A stretch of 64,000 nt of DNA from DASQPR01 sp963727415 (lineage in GTDB: Bacteria > Actinomycetota > Actinomycetes > Mycobacteriales > Micromonosporaceae). The notes beneath the pieces were generated by a model that did no database searches, was not told the origin of the DNA, and saw only the letters and a list, made by a program, of their open reading frames with translations. Of this stretch, positions 1-8,820 are shown in pieces (positions within the stretch are counted from its first letter, which is position 1; each line of letters begins with the position of its first letter). A program made the position numbers and the translations under genes. The DNA is taken from contig CAVSGF010000003.1 in assembly GCA_963727415.1 (NCBI GenBank), positions 992,001 through 1,056,000 of the forward strand, given 5' to 3'.

Positions 1-1
1 T

Positions 2-1303
2 GGGCCTCATCCGGCGTCGGGGTTGTCGGTCGCGCAGGGTGCCGCGATTTCGATCGGGGCGGTCCTCGGAACCGGCGTGATCGCCCTGCCTGCCCTGGCC
101 GCCGGCGTCGCCGGACCGGCATCGCTGATCGCGTGGCTCCTGCTGATCGTGCTGTCCGTCCCGCTCGCCACATCGTTCGCCGCGCTTGGTGCCCGTTATC
201 CGGACGGCGGCGGCGTTTCCACGTACGTCCGCAAGGCGTTCGGGCCACGAACCGCGGCAATAGTCGGCTGGGCGTTCTATTTCGCCGTACCGGTTGGCGC
301 GCCGCCTGCCGCATTGTTCGGCGGGGCCTACGTGGCCTCGGCGTTCGGCGGCGGCCGCACCACCATGTTCCTCACCGCGTTCGGTCTGATCATGCTGGTC
401 ACGGCTTCAAACGCGGGCGGCGTCCGGGTATCGGGCAAGGTACAGCTCGGCCTCGCTGTGCTGCTTGCCGTGCTGCTGGTCACCGCCACCGCTGCCTCGT
501 TGCCGCATGCACAGCCGGCCAACCTGCATCCGTTCGCGCCGCACGGCTGGACCGCCATCGGCCCGGCCGCGGCAGTGCTGGTCTGGGGATTCGCGGGCTG
601 GGAAGCGGTGACCTCACTGGCCGGCGACTTCCGCGATCCAGGACGGGGCGTACCACGGGCCACCGCGATCGCGCTCGTGGTGGTCGGCGTCCTGTACTTC
701 GGCGTAGCCGTCGCCAGTGTCCTGGTGCTCGGTCCGAGGGCCGGTTCCACCGGAGCGCCACTGAGCGAGTTGCTCGCGATCGGTATCGGAGGCCCAGCGC
801 GGCAGATCACCGCGGTCGCGGCTCTGGTGATGACCGCCGGAACCATGAACGCGTACTTCGCCGGTAGCAGCCGGCTCGGCGCCGCACTCGGACGCGACGG
901 CGCCCTTCCCGAGTGGTTCGCCCGCGGAAGCAGTGCTGGGCAGGTCCCGCGGCGGAGCCTCACCATCTGCACCACGCTGGCGTCAACCGCGCTGGCCGTG
1001 GCCTACTTCGGCGGGCTCAGCACCAAGGGCGCGGTGCTGCTGACCACGGGTGCGTTCACACTGGTTTACCTGCTGGGCATGTTGTCGGCGATGAAACTGC
1101 TGCCGCGGCGCACCTGGGCCTGGCGTGGCTCGGTGGCCGCTCTGATCGCGGTTGTCGGCTTGATGGCGCTGACCGGGCTGTACCTGCTGTGGGCGCTGGG
1201 CGTCGCACTGTCGTCCCTGGCTTACCTGCACCTCAGGCAGCGCCAGGAACGCCGGCTGCTGCTCGGCGGCCACCGCGGCGGCCGAGCCGGTGCCGGGCTA
1301 TGA
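2..1303 (+). CDS. APC-family amino acid permease/exporter, 5' end outside the window
   Basis: A hydrophobic protein with about 12 membrane segments. The first visible segment carries the substrate-gate pattern GAVLGTGVIALPALAAG typical of amino acid-polyamine-organocation carriers. It looks closest to the YjeH-type amino acid exporter branch, which is an inference from that opening motif. The frame is open back to base 2, so the true start is probably upstream; a TTG at 23 is the first possible start inside the window. The C-terminus ends in a short basic Arg/Gly tail. The stop at 1301-1303 lies in a 19-bp tandem repeat shared with the convergent esterase gene. The transported amino acid cannot be read from sequence. 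Confidence 0.85.
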   Translation, partial: GPHPASGLSVAQGAAISIGAVLGTGVIALPALAAGVAGPASLIAWLLLIVLSVPLATSFAALGARYPDGGGVSTYVRKAFGPRTAAIVGWAFYFAVPVGAPPAALFGGAYVASAFGGGRTTMFLTAFGLIMLVTASNAGGVRVSGKVQLGLAVLLAVLLVTATAASLPHAQPANLHPFAPHGWTAIGPAAAVLVWGFAGWEAVTSLAGDFRDPGRGVPRATAIALVVVGVLYFGVAVASVLVLGPRAGSTGAPLSELLAIGIGGPARQITAVAALVMTAGTMNAYFAGSSRLGAALGRDGALPEWFARGSSAGQVPRRSLTICTTLASTALAVAYFGGLSTKGAVLLTTGAFTLVYLLGMLSAMKLLPRRTWAWRGSVAALIAVVGLMALTGLYLLWALGVALSSLAYLHLRQRQERRLLLGGHRGGRAGAGL

Positions 1304-1366
1304 CCGGGACCGGCTGCCATGACCGTGACCGGCTGCCATGACCGTGACCGGCAGCTATGACCGGGA
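1300..1366. repeat. 19-bp tandem repeat, about 3.5 copies
   Basis: Copies start at 1300, 1319, 1338 and 1357 with the unit ATGACCGTGACCGGCTGCC and one to three changes per copy. The array covers the stop codon of the plus-strand permease and the stop codon of the minus-strand esterase, so it fills the junction of two convergent genes. Confidence 0.8.
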
Positions 1367-2383
1367 CAGTCGGTGTGCCAGCCAGGCCAGTGACATCGGG
1401 TAGCGGTAGTCGATGCCGCCGTGACCGGCGTCGAACAGCTCGAAGTAGATCGCCTCGTCCGGCACACCGATGCGGGCCAAGCCTTCGCGGAACGCCACCG
1501 CGCCCAGGTCGAGAAAGTGCTCATCGCGGGTACCGGCGTCGATCCAGATGGAATGAAGGCCACGCAGCGCGTCGGCGTACCGGTCGATCATGCGGACCGG
1601 GTCCCAGGTCAGCCAGCGCTCCCAGACATCGGGGATGATCTGCCCGGTCCTGGGGTCGCATGGCAACTCCGGCGACCCGTCCGGACGTGGTGAGAACGCC
1701 GCCGCTACTCCGAGCATGCCGAGCAACGTGGCGTCGGCTGCCTTGGTGAACGAAGGCCTTCTACGAAAGTCGTCCCACCACTTCATGATGTCGCCGTCGT
1801 AATCGCGGAGCGCTCTGGCCAGCGGTCCGAAGTCGGGGCCATAACACAGCTCGTAGAGGTTGTCCCCGGCGTGGGTGGCCAGTGCGCCGAACAGGTCGGG
1901 CCGCAGCATCGGCGTGATCATCGCACCGAAACCGCCGGACGACTTGCCCGTTATCGCGCGTGACTCGCGGTTGCGCAAGGTGCGATAGGTGTCGTCGACG
2001 AACGGCAGCACCTCCTCGCAAAGGTACGAGTGGTACATGCCGGTGCCGATCGAATCGACGAACTGGCTCCCGCCGTAGGCAGTCCAGGCGTCGACATAGA
2101 CGATGATGACGCCGGGTGCCTCGCCGGAGGCGAAGACCTGATCCGCGGTCTCGATGAACGGCTGCCGGAACGGCATCCGATTCAGCCACATGCCGAGGTG
2201 GCCGGTATAGCCCTGAATGACGTAGACGGACGGCAGGTGCTCGGTGGATTCGGCGTAGCCGGGCGGGGTGTACACCCATAGCGGCCGCTGCCAGGGGTCC
2301 CCGAGCGGATTGTCCCGCAATAGCGTCGAATCGAGGACATGGCGGTCGAGCTGTCCGGCCAGCTCTACATCCCAGGGCAACAC
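1355..2383 (-). CDS. Esterase D-type alpha/beta hydrolase
   Basis: A 342-residue protein of the putative esterase family (PF00756-like). The nucleophile elbow is GKSSGG with Ser148, and a His in the C-terminal DAGHGG is a likely catalytic base. This family hydrolyses esters or acts as acyltransferase; no signal peptide is visible, so it is probably cytoplasmic. The start is a GTG with a TAGGCT box six bases upstream, suggesting a leaderless transcript, although the ureohydrolase gene lies 59 bases upstream on the same strand and could also be co-transcribed. The substrate is unknown. Confidence 0.8.
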   Translation of the reverse strand: MLPWDVELAGQLDRHVLDSTLLRDNPLGDPWQRPLWVYTPPGYAESTEHLPSVYVIQGYTGHLGMWLNRMPFRQPFIETADQVFASGEAPGVIIVYVDAWTAYGGSQFVDSIGTGMYHSYLCEEVLPFVDDTYRTLRNRESRAITGKSSGGFGAMITPMLRPDLFGALATHAGDNLYELCYGPDFGPLARALRDYDGDIMKWWDDFRRRPSFTKAADATLLGMLGVAAAFSPRPDGSPELPCDPRTGQIIPDVWERWLTWDPVRMIDRYADALRGLHSIWIDAGTRDEHFLDLGAVAFREGLARIGVPDEAIYFELFDAGHGGIDYRYPMSLAWLAHRLSRS

Positions 2384-2389
2384 GCGGTC

Positions 2390-2395
2390 AGCCTA
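2390..2395 (-). promoter_or_regulatory. Candidate -10 box for a leaderless esterase transcript
   Basis: TAGGCT on the minus strand ends six bases before the GTG start at 2383, the spacing expected when transcription begins at the start codon. Confidence 0.45.
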
Positions 2396-2442
2396 TCCTC
2401 GCGGACCGGACCGCGGGTCCCGGGCGAAACACCGGATCCCGA

Positions 2443-3483
2443 TCACTGTTCCGGCGCGCGACCGCGATCACGCAACAGCGGCGTGGAGCGATCCCAGCGT
2501 GTCGGCAATCCGTCACGCTCGTCCTTCCGGCGCCGGGCCATCCCGGACAAGGCTTCGAGCACCACCCGGTTGCCGAGCATCGCGGTAATGTCCGCGTGGT
2601 CGTACGGCGGCGACACCTCCACCACGTCCATGCCGGCCACCGGTAGCTCGTAGCAGATCCGGGACACCGCGTCGAGCAGCTGTCGCGAGGTGAGGCCGCC
2701 CGGTTCCGGCGTTCCGGTGCCGGGCGCGTGCCCGGGATCGCAGACGTCTATGTCGACCGACAGGAACGTCGCGTGACACTCGTCGAGGGCAATCGCGAAC
2801 GCCTGGTCGAGCACGCTATCCAGCCCGCGCGTCACGATCTCGCTCATGTGGAACGAGTTCATGCCCTGCTCGGCCATCCAGGCCAGGGTGGCCGGTTCCG
2901 GCCAGTACCCGCGCAGCCCGACCTGCAGGAACCGGTCGCCACGCACGGCGCCCGACTCGATCAGCCGGCGCATCGGCTGGCCGTGCCCATACAGCGACCC
3001 GAACTCGATGTTGCCGGTGTCGGCGTGAGCGTCGAAGTGGATGACCGACACGCGACCGGCGCCGTGATGCCGCGACACGCCGGTGACGTCCGGCCAGGTG
3101 ATGGTGTGATCACCACCCAGGATCAGTGGAATCGCGCCGTGCGTCGACACGAACTCGACCGCTTCCTCGATGGTCGCGCAGCTGCGCTGCACCTCACCGC
3201 TGAACACCTCAAGATCGCCCGCGTCCTTGACGATCAGGTCCTCCGTCAGGGCATCGACGCGCATCGCCATATGCGGTCGCGAGCCGTCATGCGGCAGGTA
3301 GTCGGTACCCCGGATGGCGCTGGGGCCGAACCGGGTACCGGGCCGGTGCGAGGTACCGCCGTCGAACGGCGCACCGATGATCACCACATCCGCGTCCGCG
3401 TACGTGTCCGGTTCCCGCCAGTCGCATGCCGGCACGCCCAGGAACGTGAAATCCGGCCCGTACATGGCCCCGTAACGGGTCAT
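2443..3483 (-). CDS. speB: Ureohydrolase of the agmatinase family
   Basis: A 346-residue Mn-dependent ureohydrolase. All metal motifs are present: GGDH (His126), DAHAD (Asp151, His153, Asp155) and SVDIDVCDP (Asp244, Asp246). The family cleaves agmatine, guanidinobutyrate, guanidinopropionate or guanidine to urea plus an amine, and these cannot be told apart by eye. Length and motif spacing fit a full-length enzyme, with a roughly 30-residue polar C-terminal extension. The start ATG has no clear ribosome binding site. The esterase gene follows 59 bases downstream. The symbol speB is a family label rather than proof of agmatine as substrate. Confidence 0.85.
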   Translation of the reverse strand: MTRYGAMYGPDFTFLGVPACDWREPDTYADADVVIIGAPFDGGTSHRPGTRFGPSAIRGTDYLPHDGSRPHMAMRVDALTEDLIVKDAGDLEVFSGEVQRSCATIEEAVEFVSTHGAIPLILGGDHTITWPDVTGVSRHHGAGRVSVIHFDAHADTGNIEFGSLYGHGQPMRRLIESGAVRGDRFLQVGLRGYWPEPATLAWMAEQGMNSFHMSEIVTRGLDSVLDQAFAIALDECHATFLSVDIDVCDPGHAPGTGTPEPGGLTSRQLLDAVSRICYELPVAGMDVVEVSPPYDHADITAMLGNRVVLEALSGMARRRKDERDGLPTRWDRSTPLLRDRGRAPEQ

Positions 3484-3630
3484 CAGGTGGTCACCAGCCT
3501 CTCACCGCGCGATCGCCCGACCATGCTGCTATTTCCTTCGTCTATTTCCTTCGTCGATCGGCTCCCTGCCGATCGCCTCCCCCGTCGATCCTGCCAGCGG
3601 CGCGGATCGTCCGGCACCCGGCACGGCCAA

Positions 3631-3636
3631 TACGGT
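3631..3636 (+). promoter_or_regulatory. Candidate -10 box, leaderless start at 3643
   Basis: TACGGT ends six bases before the ATG at 3643, and no Shine-Dalgarno sequence is present. Confidence 0.5.
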
Positions 3637-3642
3637 GTACCC

Positions 3643-4146
3643 ATGGATGCCGCACGGCTGGATCTCGTCGCGAAGATCGCGGCGGTACGCGAGTCGTTCC
3701 GCTGGGTCGGCGCGCAGTACGGCGACGACGCCTGCTGGCTCGACGTCGAGAAGCTCTTCGCCGAAGTGATTCCCGAGTACCGGACCCGGACCAACTTGCC
3801 GGACAAGGCCGGGTGCCTGGCGATCTGCGCCTGGTACGTAGACGAGTTCTCCGGCGCCGACGGCCCGCCACCGCCCGAGCGTGATCTCTCCGATGCCGAC
3901 CTGGCCACCATGACCATCGCCGAACTGGACCGGGAACTCGACAAGCTGGTCAACGCCGCCCGTACGCTCGCGTCGCTGCCAGTCACCGCCCGCGATCGCA
4001 GGGCGATGCGTGCGCTGTTTCACGCCCTGCCCGAAGGCCCGGAACCGCACGTACGGCGCCGCCTGGCCCCCCGCGAGGAGATGCTCGCCTCGTGCGACAT
4101 GTTCTTCTCCGATCCGGACCGGCTGTCCCGCCTGCACAGCTGGTGA
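3643..4146 (+). CDS. Hypothetical protein, 167 aa
   Basis: I do not recognise this family. The protein is soluble, acidic and apparently helical, with a W-x-G-x-Q-Y-G-D-D patch near residue 20, a central proline run (PPPPE, about residue 75) and a conserved-looking C-terminus MFFSDPDRLSRLH. The frame stays open far upstream, but that extension is antisense to the ureohydrolase gene. The ATG at 3643 preceded by TACGGT is the convincing start. It sits alone between the ureohydrolase and the DUF4037 gene, and context gives no clue to function. Confidence 0.65.
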   Translation: MDAARLDLVAKIAAVRESFRWVGAQYGDDACWLDVEKLFAEVIPEYRTRTNLPDKAGCLAICAWYVDEFSGADGPPPPERDLSDADLATMTIAELDRELDKLVNAARTLASLPVTARDRRAMRALFHALPEGPEPHVRRRLAPREEMLASCDMFFSDPDRLSRLHSW

Positions 4147-4277
4147 GAGCCGGCTGCGCGCAGGTCCGCGTTGCCATCCCACTAGGCCGGCTGATTCCGG
4201 TCATTTCCCCCTCTCCGACCAAGACCGTTCCTTCATGCCTGGCGGGTAACCCAGGTGACGAAGCCGACGGCACCAGC

Positions 4278-4283
4278 TAGCGT
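4278..4283 (+). promoter_or_regulatory. Candidate -10 box, leaderless start at 4291
   Basis: TAGCGT lies seven bases upstream of the GTG at 4291. Confidence 0.45.
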
Positions 4284-4290
4284 CCGGAAC

Positions 4291-5372
4291 GTGATCAGCG
4301 ATCGCGATGGGCCAGGAATCCGGCTGGCCCGGCGCTTCTACCAGCAGCGGATCGCCCCGCTGCTGGCCGGCTGGCCGCATGGTGCGGCCCTGCTTGGCGC
4401 CGGTCCGAGGTCCTCGGCTTCGACGACGAGGTCTCGCCCGATCATGGCTTCGGCCCGCGGGTACAGATCTTCGTGCCGGACGCCGACGTGGATCCGGTGC
4501 GGCGGCTCTTCGACGACCTGGACGGGACGTTCGACGGCATGCCGATCCGGTACCCCCGCCATGACGGCGAACCGCCTCGGCACCAGGTCGAGGTGCACAC
4601 TCCCGCCGGATACTTCACCGGCTGGCTGGGGGCGGATCCGGCTCGCGGCCTGCGAGTCACCGACTGGCTGCTGATCCCGACCCAAGTGCTCGGGACGCTG
4701 ACGGCCGGCGCGGTCTTCAGCGATCCGGACCGGGCGCTGGCCGAGCGGCGCCGGGCACTCGACTGGTACCCGGACGACGTCTGGCGTTATGCGCTGGCCG
4801 CCACCTGGTTGCGGATCGGCCAGGAGGAGCCATTCGTCGGGCGGGCCGGTGCCCGCGGCGACGATCTCGGGTCCCGTGTGGTGGCCGCCCGGCTGGCCCG
4901 GGACATGATGCGGCTGGCCATGCTGGTCGAGCGACGCTACCCGCCGTACTCGAAGTGGCTGGGTAGCGCGTTCGCGGGGCTTGACATGGCCGCTGAACTG
5001 CGCGGCCACCTCGATCGTGCGCTCGCGGCCGCGCAGTGGCGGGAACGTGAAGCGGCCCTCGGCGCCGCCGGGCACGTTCTCGGCATCGCTACCAACGCCC
5101 TCGGGCTGGCGGCGCCGGTCGATCCGGCACCGCGCCAGTTCCACGCCCGGGACATCCTGGTGCCGGGCGGCGAGCGGTACGCGGCCGCGTTGTGCGCGGC
5201 CATCGCCGATCCGTCGGTGCGTGCCGTGCTCGCCCGCAACGGGTACCGGCACGGCGGCGAGGTGCCGAGCCTGCCCGGCGCTATCGACCAGGCCGTCGAC
5301 AGTACCGATGTGCTCGGCGAGACCAGCCGCTGCCGCGCGGCGGCGGCGATGCTAGGGACGGTTGCCGGCTGA
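4291..5372 (+). pseudogene. DUF4037 protein with a nucleotidyltransferase-like N-terminus, frameshifted
   Basis: The first part reads in one frame as a helix around RLARRFYQQRIAPLL followed by a glycine-rich loop. After about 4412 the next frame gives VLGFDDEVSPDHGFGPRV and continues to the stop. Restoring one missing base near 4412 (GGTCCGAG for GGTTCCGAG or similar) yields one protein of about 360 residues with the G-S-E...D-D-E-x-S-x-D-H signature of DUF4037. In that family a nucleotidyltransferase-like head with paired acidic residues precedes a helical domain; the function is unknown. Only one lesion is visible and the rest is intact, so a sequencing error or very recent decay is likely. 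The GTG at 4291 after a TAGCGT box is preferred over the GTG at 4255. Confidence 0.7.
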
Positions 5373-5509
5373 GCCGGACGTGGCGAGTCCGGCGGCGTAT
5401 TGACGTGGTCATGGCTGATCGGCAGGTTATGGAACGCGGCTTTGCCCGGTACCCTCGACGCCGCCAGCGTTGCCACCACGGCACGCGTGGCCGGCATGAG
5501 GAGATGGAC

Positions 5510-6484
5510 GTGGCCAAGGCGTTACGGGCGTTGATCGTGGCCGGCGTCGGCCTGGCCCTCGCCGCGTGCGGCTCGCCCGCAGCCGCCACCTGGGACTCGG
5601 GCTCGCTGCCCGCGGTCTCGGGCAGTCCCATGCCGGGCGCGTCGCCGTCCACCTCAGGATCGGGAAAGCCGGCCACCGCCGTCACACCGTCACACGAGCC
5701 CGGTCCGGCCACCACGCCAAGCCTCATCACCGCGGCGCGGCTATCGGCCGCGAGACGGCTTGTCGCCTCCAAGCCGGGCGTGCTCGGCATCATCGTCTAC
5801 GACCGGGACACCGGTGCTACTCACCGGGTCGGAACCACGACGCACCTGACCTGGACCGCGTCCACCATCAAGCTGGCCATCGTTACCGAGCTGCTGGAGA
5901 AGAACCGGGCCGGCTCCATCCAGCTCAACGCCACCGACCGCAGCGACATCGCCGACATCCTGAACTGGTCCAGCGATGCCGCCGCCACCGAACTGTGGCA
6001 CAAATACGGCAACGACGCGCTGGTGCCCCGGATGCAGTCGACGTACGGAATGACGAAGCTGACTTTCATCGACGGCTTCAAGCGGTTCTGGGGACACATG
6101 AAGTGCACCCCGGAAGACCTGATGCACCTCATCAAATACATCATGACCAAGCTCGACTCGAGCGACCGCGGCTACGTGGTCAACGCGATGCAGCACGTCG
6201 GATCGATCCAGCAATGGGGAGTCTGGGCCGCCGGCGGGTCGCTTCACCCTGGCACGAAGGACGGCTGGTCGATCGAACCGGACAACGGGTCGAAGCATTG
6301 GGTGACCAACGCCGTCGGATTCGCCGGGCCGCACCAGCGCTACCTCGTGGCTCTGATGTACGACCTCCCGGCCGGGCTGGCGATCGGCGACGGCGTGCAC
6401 GCGGTCAGCGATCTCGTCGCAACCGTCTTCGGCGCCACGGTACCGGCGAAGGTGACCGTCCCGGATCCGAGCACCGGGCTGTGA
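5510..6484 (+). CDS. Lipoprotein with a class A beta-lactamase-like serine hydrolase domain
   Basis: The N-terminus is a lipoprotein signal ending in the lipobox LAAC, followed by a Ser/Pro/Thr-rich linker of about 60 residues and then a penicillin-recognising fold. The SxxK motif is S-T-I-K in the TWTASTIKLAIV segment, an SSD follows in WSSDAAATEL, and a K-D-G triad replaces the usual KTG. This layout matches exported actinobacterial serine hydrolases of unknown substrate and not a classical resistance beta-lactamase. An AGGAG at 5499-5503 is ideally spaced for the GTG at 5510 and too close for the ATG at 5504. It is convergent with the next gene, 12 bases away. Confidence 0.8.
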   Translation: MAKALRALIVAGVGLALAACGSPAAATWDSGSLPAVSGSPMPGASPSTSGSGKPATAVTPSHEPGPATTPSLITAARLSAARRLVASKPGVLGIIVYDRDTGATHRVGTTTHLTWTASTIKLAIVTELLEKNRAGSIQLNATDRSDIADILNWSSDAAATELWHKYGNDALVPRMQSTYGMTKLTFIDGFKRFWGHMKCTPEDLMHLIKYIMTKLDSSDRGYVVNAMQHVGSIQQWGVWAAGGSLHPGTKDGWSIEPDNGSKHWVTNAVGFAGPHQRYLVALMYDLPAGLAIGDGVHAVSDLVATVFGATVPAKVTVPDPSTGL

Positions 6485-6496
6485 TCGCTTATCCGG

Positions 6497-7258
6497 CTAC
6501 GGCGTGATCTGCGATTCCAGCAATTGGCGCACCGGGTTCACGTCGCCGCTGATCCGCACGGACCCGAACGGTGCCCGCTGCCACAACCATAGGTAGAGCG
6601 TGGCCGCGTCGCCGTCGACCGTGGCCACGGGCTCCGCGACCGGGTCCACCCTCGGACCGTCGGCGGCCGGGACCGGGCCACCGGTCGGCTCGATCACCCA
6701 GCGTTGGCCGGTGTCGCCGGCACGCACCACGATCGGTCCGGTCAGTTCCGGAGCCGGCTTGCCCTCCCAGCGGTGCCCGACCGGCATCATCGTACGCAGC
6801 ACCTCGTCGATCCCGTCACCGGCGATCTCCGCCGGAATCGTGGTGATGGCCCCGCACGCGGCGTCGGCGTCGTACCGATGAATCGTCGTCTCGTGCAGTT
6901 GCCGCCGGAACCAGAACGCCTTGACACGCGGGACCACCGAGAAGTTCCAGCATGGGTCGTTCGGATCGGCGGCCCGCAACTCGGTGAGCAGCCGATCAGC
7001 GCATCCCCGGTACCACTGCGCGAGGTCCGCGCCGTCCGGAACGCCCGGGAACGAGTTGCCCCGCGAGCCGGTAGCCAACGTGTCGGCGGCCCACAGGTGC
7101 ACCCGGCCAAGATGGTTGACCAGGCCGGCCAGACCCCACTTCCGGCTGATCGCAACCGGGAGCGCCGGGTCTGCGGTGCGCGCGATCGCTTCGAATGCGT
7201 CCATCTGGCTTTCCAGCGCCGTCAGGCACGCCTCCGTGCTGAGCAAGGTCTCGGTCAC
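6497..7258 (-). CDS. Maleylpyruvate isomerase/DinB-type mycothiol-dependent family protein
   Basis: A 253-residue protein. The N-terminal DinB-like four-helix domain shows the metal-site histidines in LAGLVNHLGRVH and in RRQLHETTIHRYD, followed by a C-terminal domain ending in LWLWQRAPFGSVRISGD. This is the TIGR03083-like maleylpyruvate isomerase group of actinobacteria, whose founding member uses mycothiol as cofactor. The reaction of this member is unknown. The start is a GTG with a CAGAAT box six bases upstream. Confidence 0.8.
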   Translation of the reverse strand: MTETLLSTEACLTALESQMDAFEAIARTADPALPVAISRKWGLAGLVNHLGRVHLWAADTLATGSRGNSFPGVPDGADLAQWYRGCADRLLTELRAADPNDPCWNFSVVPRVKAFWFRRQLHETTIHRYDADAACGAITTIPAEIAGDGIDEVLRTMMPVGHRWEGKPAPELTGPIVVRAGDTGQRWVIEPTGGPVPAADGPRVDPVAEPVATVDGDAATLYLWLWQRAPFGSVRISGDVNPVRQLLESQITP

Positions 7259-7329
7259 CCGACGATTCTGACCGCTGGGTCCGACAAAGTCGCGATCGGC
7301 TCCGCCAGGTGGGAGCCGGCACCACCGGG

Positions 7330-7335
7330 TACCGT
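7330..7335 (+). promoter_or_regulatory. Candidate -10 box for the acetyltransferase gene
   Basis: TACCGT lies eight bases before the ATG at 7344, with no ribosome binding site between them. Confidence 0.45.
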
Positions 7336-7343
7336 GCGCCGTT

Positions 7344-7745
7344 ATGACGATCAGCTACGAATGGCGGGGGGCGTTCGCCAGCCCGGAGGTAGAGACCTTG
7401 CACGCCGCCGGCTTCGAGCGGCCGGCCAACCGGGCCAACGACTGGTGGGGTCAGGTCACCGCCCACAGCCTGGGTTGGGTGACCGCCCGCGACCACGCCG
7501 GTGCTCTGATCGGTTTCGTCAACGTCGCGTGGGACGGTGCCGTGCACGCGTTCATCCTGGACACGGTGACCGCCCAGGCCGCGCAGCGTCGCGGGGTCGG
7601 CACCACCCTGATCTCGATCGCGGCCGACCGGGCCCGGGCGTCCGGGTGCGAGTGGCTTCATGTCGACTTCGAAGACCATCTGCGCCACTTCTACTTCGAG
7701 TCGTGCGGATTCGACCCGACCAACGCCGGCCTCATCAGGCTCTGA
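7344..7745 (+). CDS. GNAT-family N-acetyltransferase
   Basis: A 133-residue single-domain GCN5-related acetyltransferase. The acetyl-CoA pyrophosphate-binding motif is Q-R-R-G-V-G after a hydrophobic beta strand (AFILDTVTAQAAQRRGVG), and the C-terminal strand HFYFESCGFDPTNAG is typical. The acceptor substrate is unknown. It is divergent from the DinB-like gene and convergent with the kinase gene 17 bases away. Confidence 0.8.
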   Translation: MTISYEWRGAFASPEVETLHAAGFERPANRANDWWGQVTAHSLGWVTARDHAGALIGFVNVAWDGAVHAFILDTVTAQAAQRRGVGTTLISIAADRARASGCEWLHVDFEDHLRHFYFESCGFDPTNAGLIRL

Positions 7746-7762
7746 TTCGCCAGGTCACCAGG

Positions 7763-8638
7763 TCAGGCCGCGGCCGGCACCCGACGCTCGTCGAATCGCG
7801 CCCGCGGCGTGCCGGGGGTCGGTATCCGCTGTGGGACGTCGCACCCGGACGCGAGCTCGTCCGCCGACGGCCGGTCGGCCGCCTCCGGGGCAAGTGCGGC
7901 TCGCACCAGGTGCTCCAGCGCACGCGGCAGGCCCGATACCCGTGGCGCCTGGTGGCGAACTCGTCGCGGCCAGTCACGATCTTTTCCGGCACGAAACGGC
8001 CCGGACCCGGTCGCCATGGATGTCATCACGCAGCCCCAGGCGAACACGTCCACGGCCGGAGTCAACGGGTCCGGCAACATCTGTTCGGGCGCCGCCCAGC
8101 CACGGCTGAAGTGCACATACGGCGTGGCCGCGGGCTGGTCGGCGGCGAGCCGGGCGATGCCGAAGTCGATCAGGCGCACACGATCGCCGTACACCAGCAG
8201 GTTCGCGGGCTTGATGTCGCAATGGATGACACCGCACGCGTGTGCGGCGGCGATCGCGCGGGCGATCGCGGCGGCGGTCCGCCACAGTTGCGAGGCGGTG
8301 AATGTGCCACGCCGTGCGCGCGACAGCGGCCCGAAGCGCGGCATCAGCCGCGTCACCAGGTACGCGCCGCCCGGCGATGGGCCAAACCCGACCGGCCCGG
8401 CGGTGAACTCCGAGTTCACTCGGCGGCCCATGTCAAACTCCCACGCCGCCAGATCCAGCGCGGAGTCCTGGCGAGCCGCGTCGCCGTGCAGCAACTTCAC
8501 CGCTACCGGCCCGGTCTTCACCGAAGCGGCTCGATAGACGCGGGCGGCGCCACCGTGGCCAATGCGGCCGAGCACCGTGTATGGGCCGATCCGCTCCGGA
8601 TCCGCTCCACCCCGGGTCGGCGCCGACGCGAGTGCCAT
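7763..8638 (-). CDS. Soluble Ser/Thr protein kinase
   Basis: A 291-residue Hanks-type kinase domain. The glycine loop is GRIGHGGAARVYRA, the catalytic lysine is in VAVKLL, the catalytic loop is HCDIKPANLL (Cys replaces the Arg of HRD), the magnesium loop is DFGIAR and the APE-equivalent is AAPEQ. The protein ends soon after the kinase fold and has no transmembrane segment and no PASTA or other sensor domain, unlike PknB-type receptors. The non-RD catalytic loop suggests it is not activated by the usual loop phosphorylation. Open frame upstream of 8638 is antisense to nothing useful and looks non-coding. Confidence 0.85.
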   Translation of the reverse strand: MALASAPTRGGADPERIGPYTVLGRIGHGGAARVYRAASVKTGPVAVKLLHGDAARQDSALDLAAWEFDMGRRVNSEFTAGPVGFGPSPGGAYLVTRLMPRFGPLSRARRGTFTASQLWRTAAAIARAIAAAHACGVIHCDIKPANLLVYGDRVRLIDFGIARLAADQPAATPYVHFSRGWAAPEQMLPDPLTPAVDVFAWGCVMTSMATGSGPFRAGKDRDWPRRVRHQAPRVSGLPRALEHLVRAALAPEAADRPSADELASGCDVPQRIPTPGTPRARFDERRVPAAA

Positions 8639-8820
8639 GACCGGCCCATACCCCGCACAGCCGCGGGCAAACCCGGGCGGACGTTGGGGGGCGGGCGCCG
8701 GCGACCGGCGCCCGTCCCCGTGCCCCCGTAAAGAGGACGTCGACGGTGCCGCTGATGTGACATGCCGGAGCGGATCGGTCTGCGGAAGGGGACCGCTCGG
8801 TCCTCGTGGCCCGCCGTGGG

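Noticed and set aside
2728..3642. Upstream extension of the 3643 hypothetical gene
   Set aside because: It would run antisense through the ureohydrolase gene; the start at 3643 has a proper promoter box.
5510..6484. Antibiotic-resistance beta-lactamase
   Set aside because: It has a lipoprotein signal, a long linker and K-D-G instead of KTG, and no Glu166-like motif was recognised. It fits the actinobacterial exported serine hydrolase group instead.
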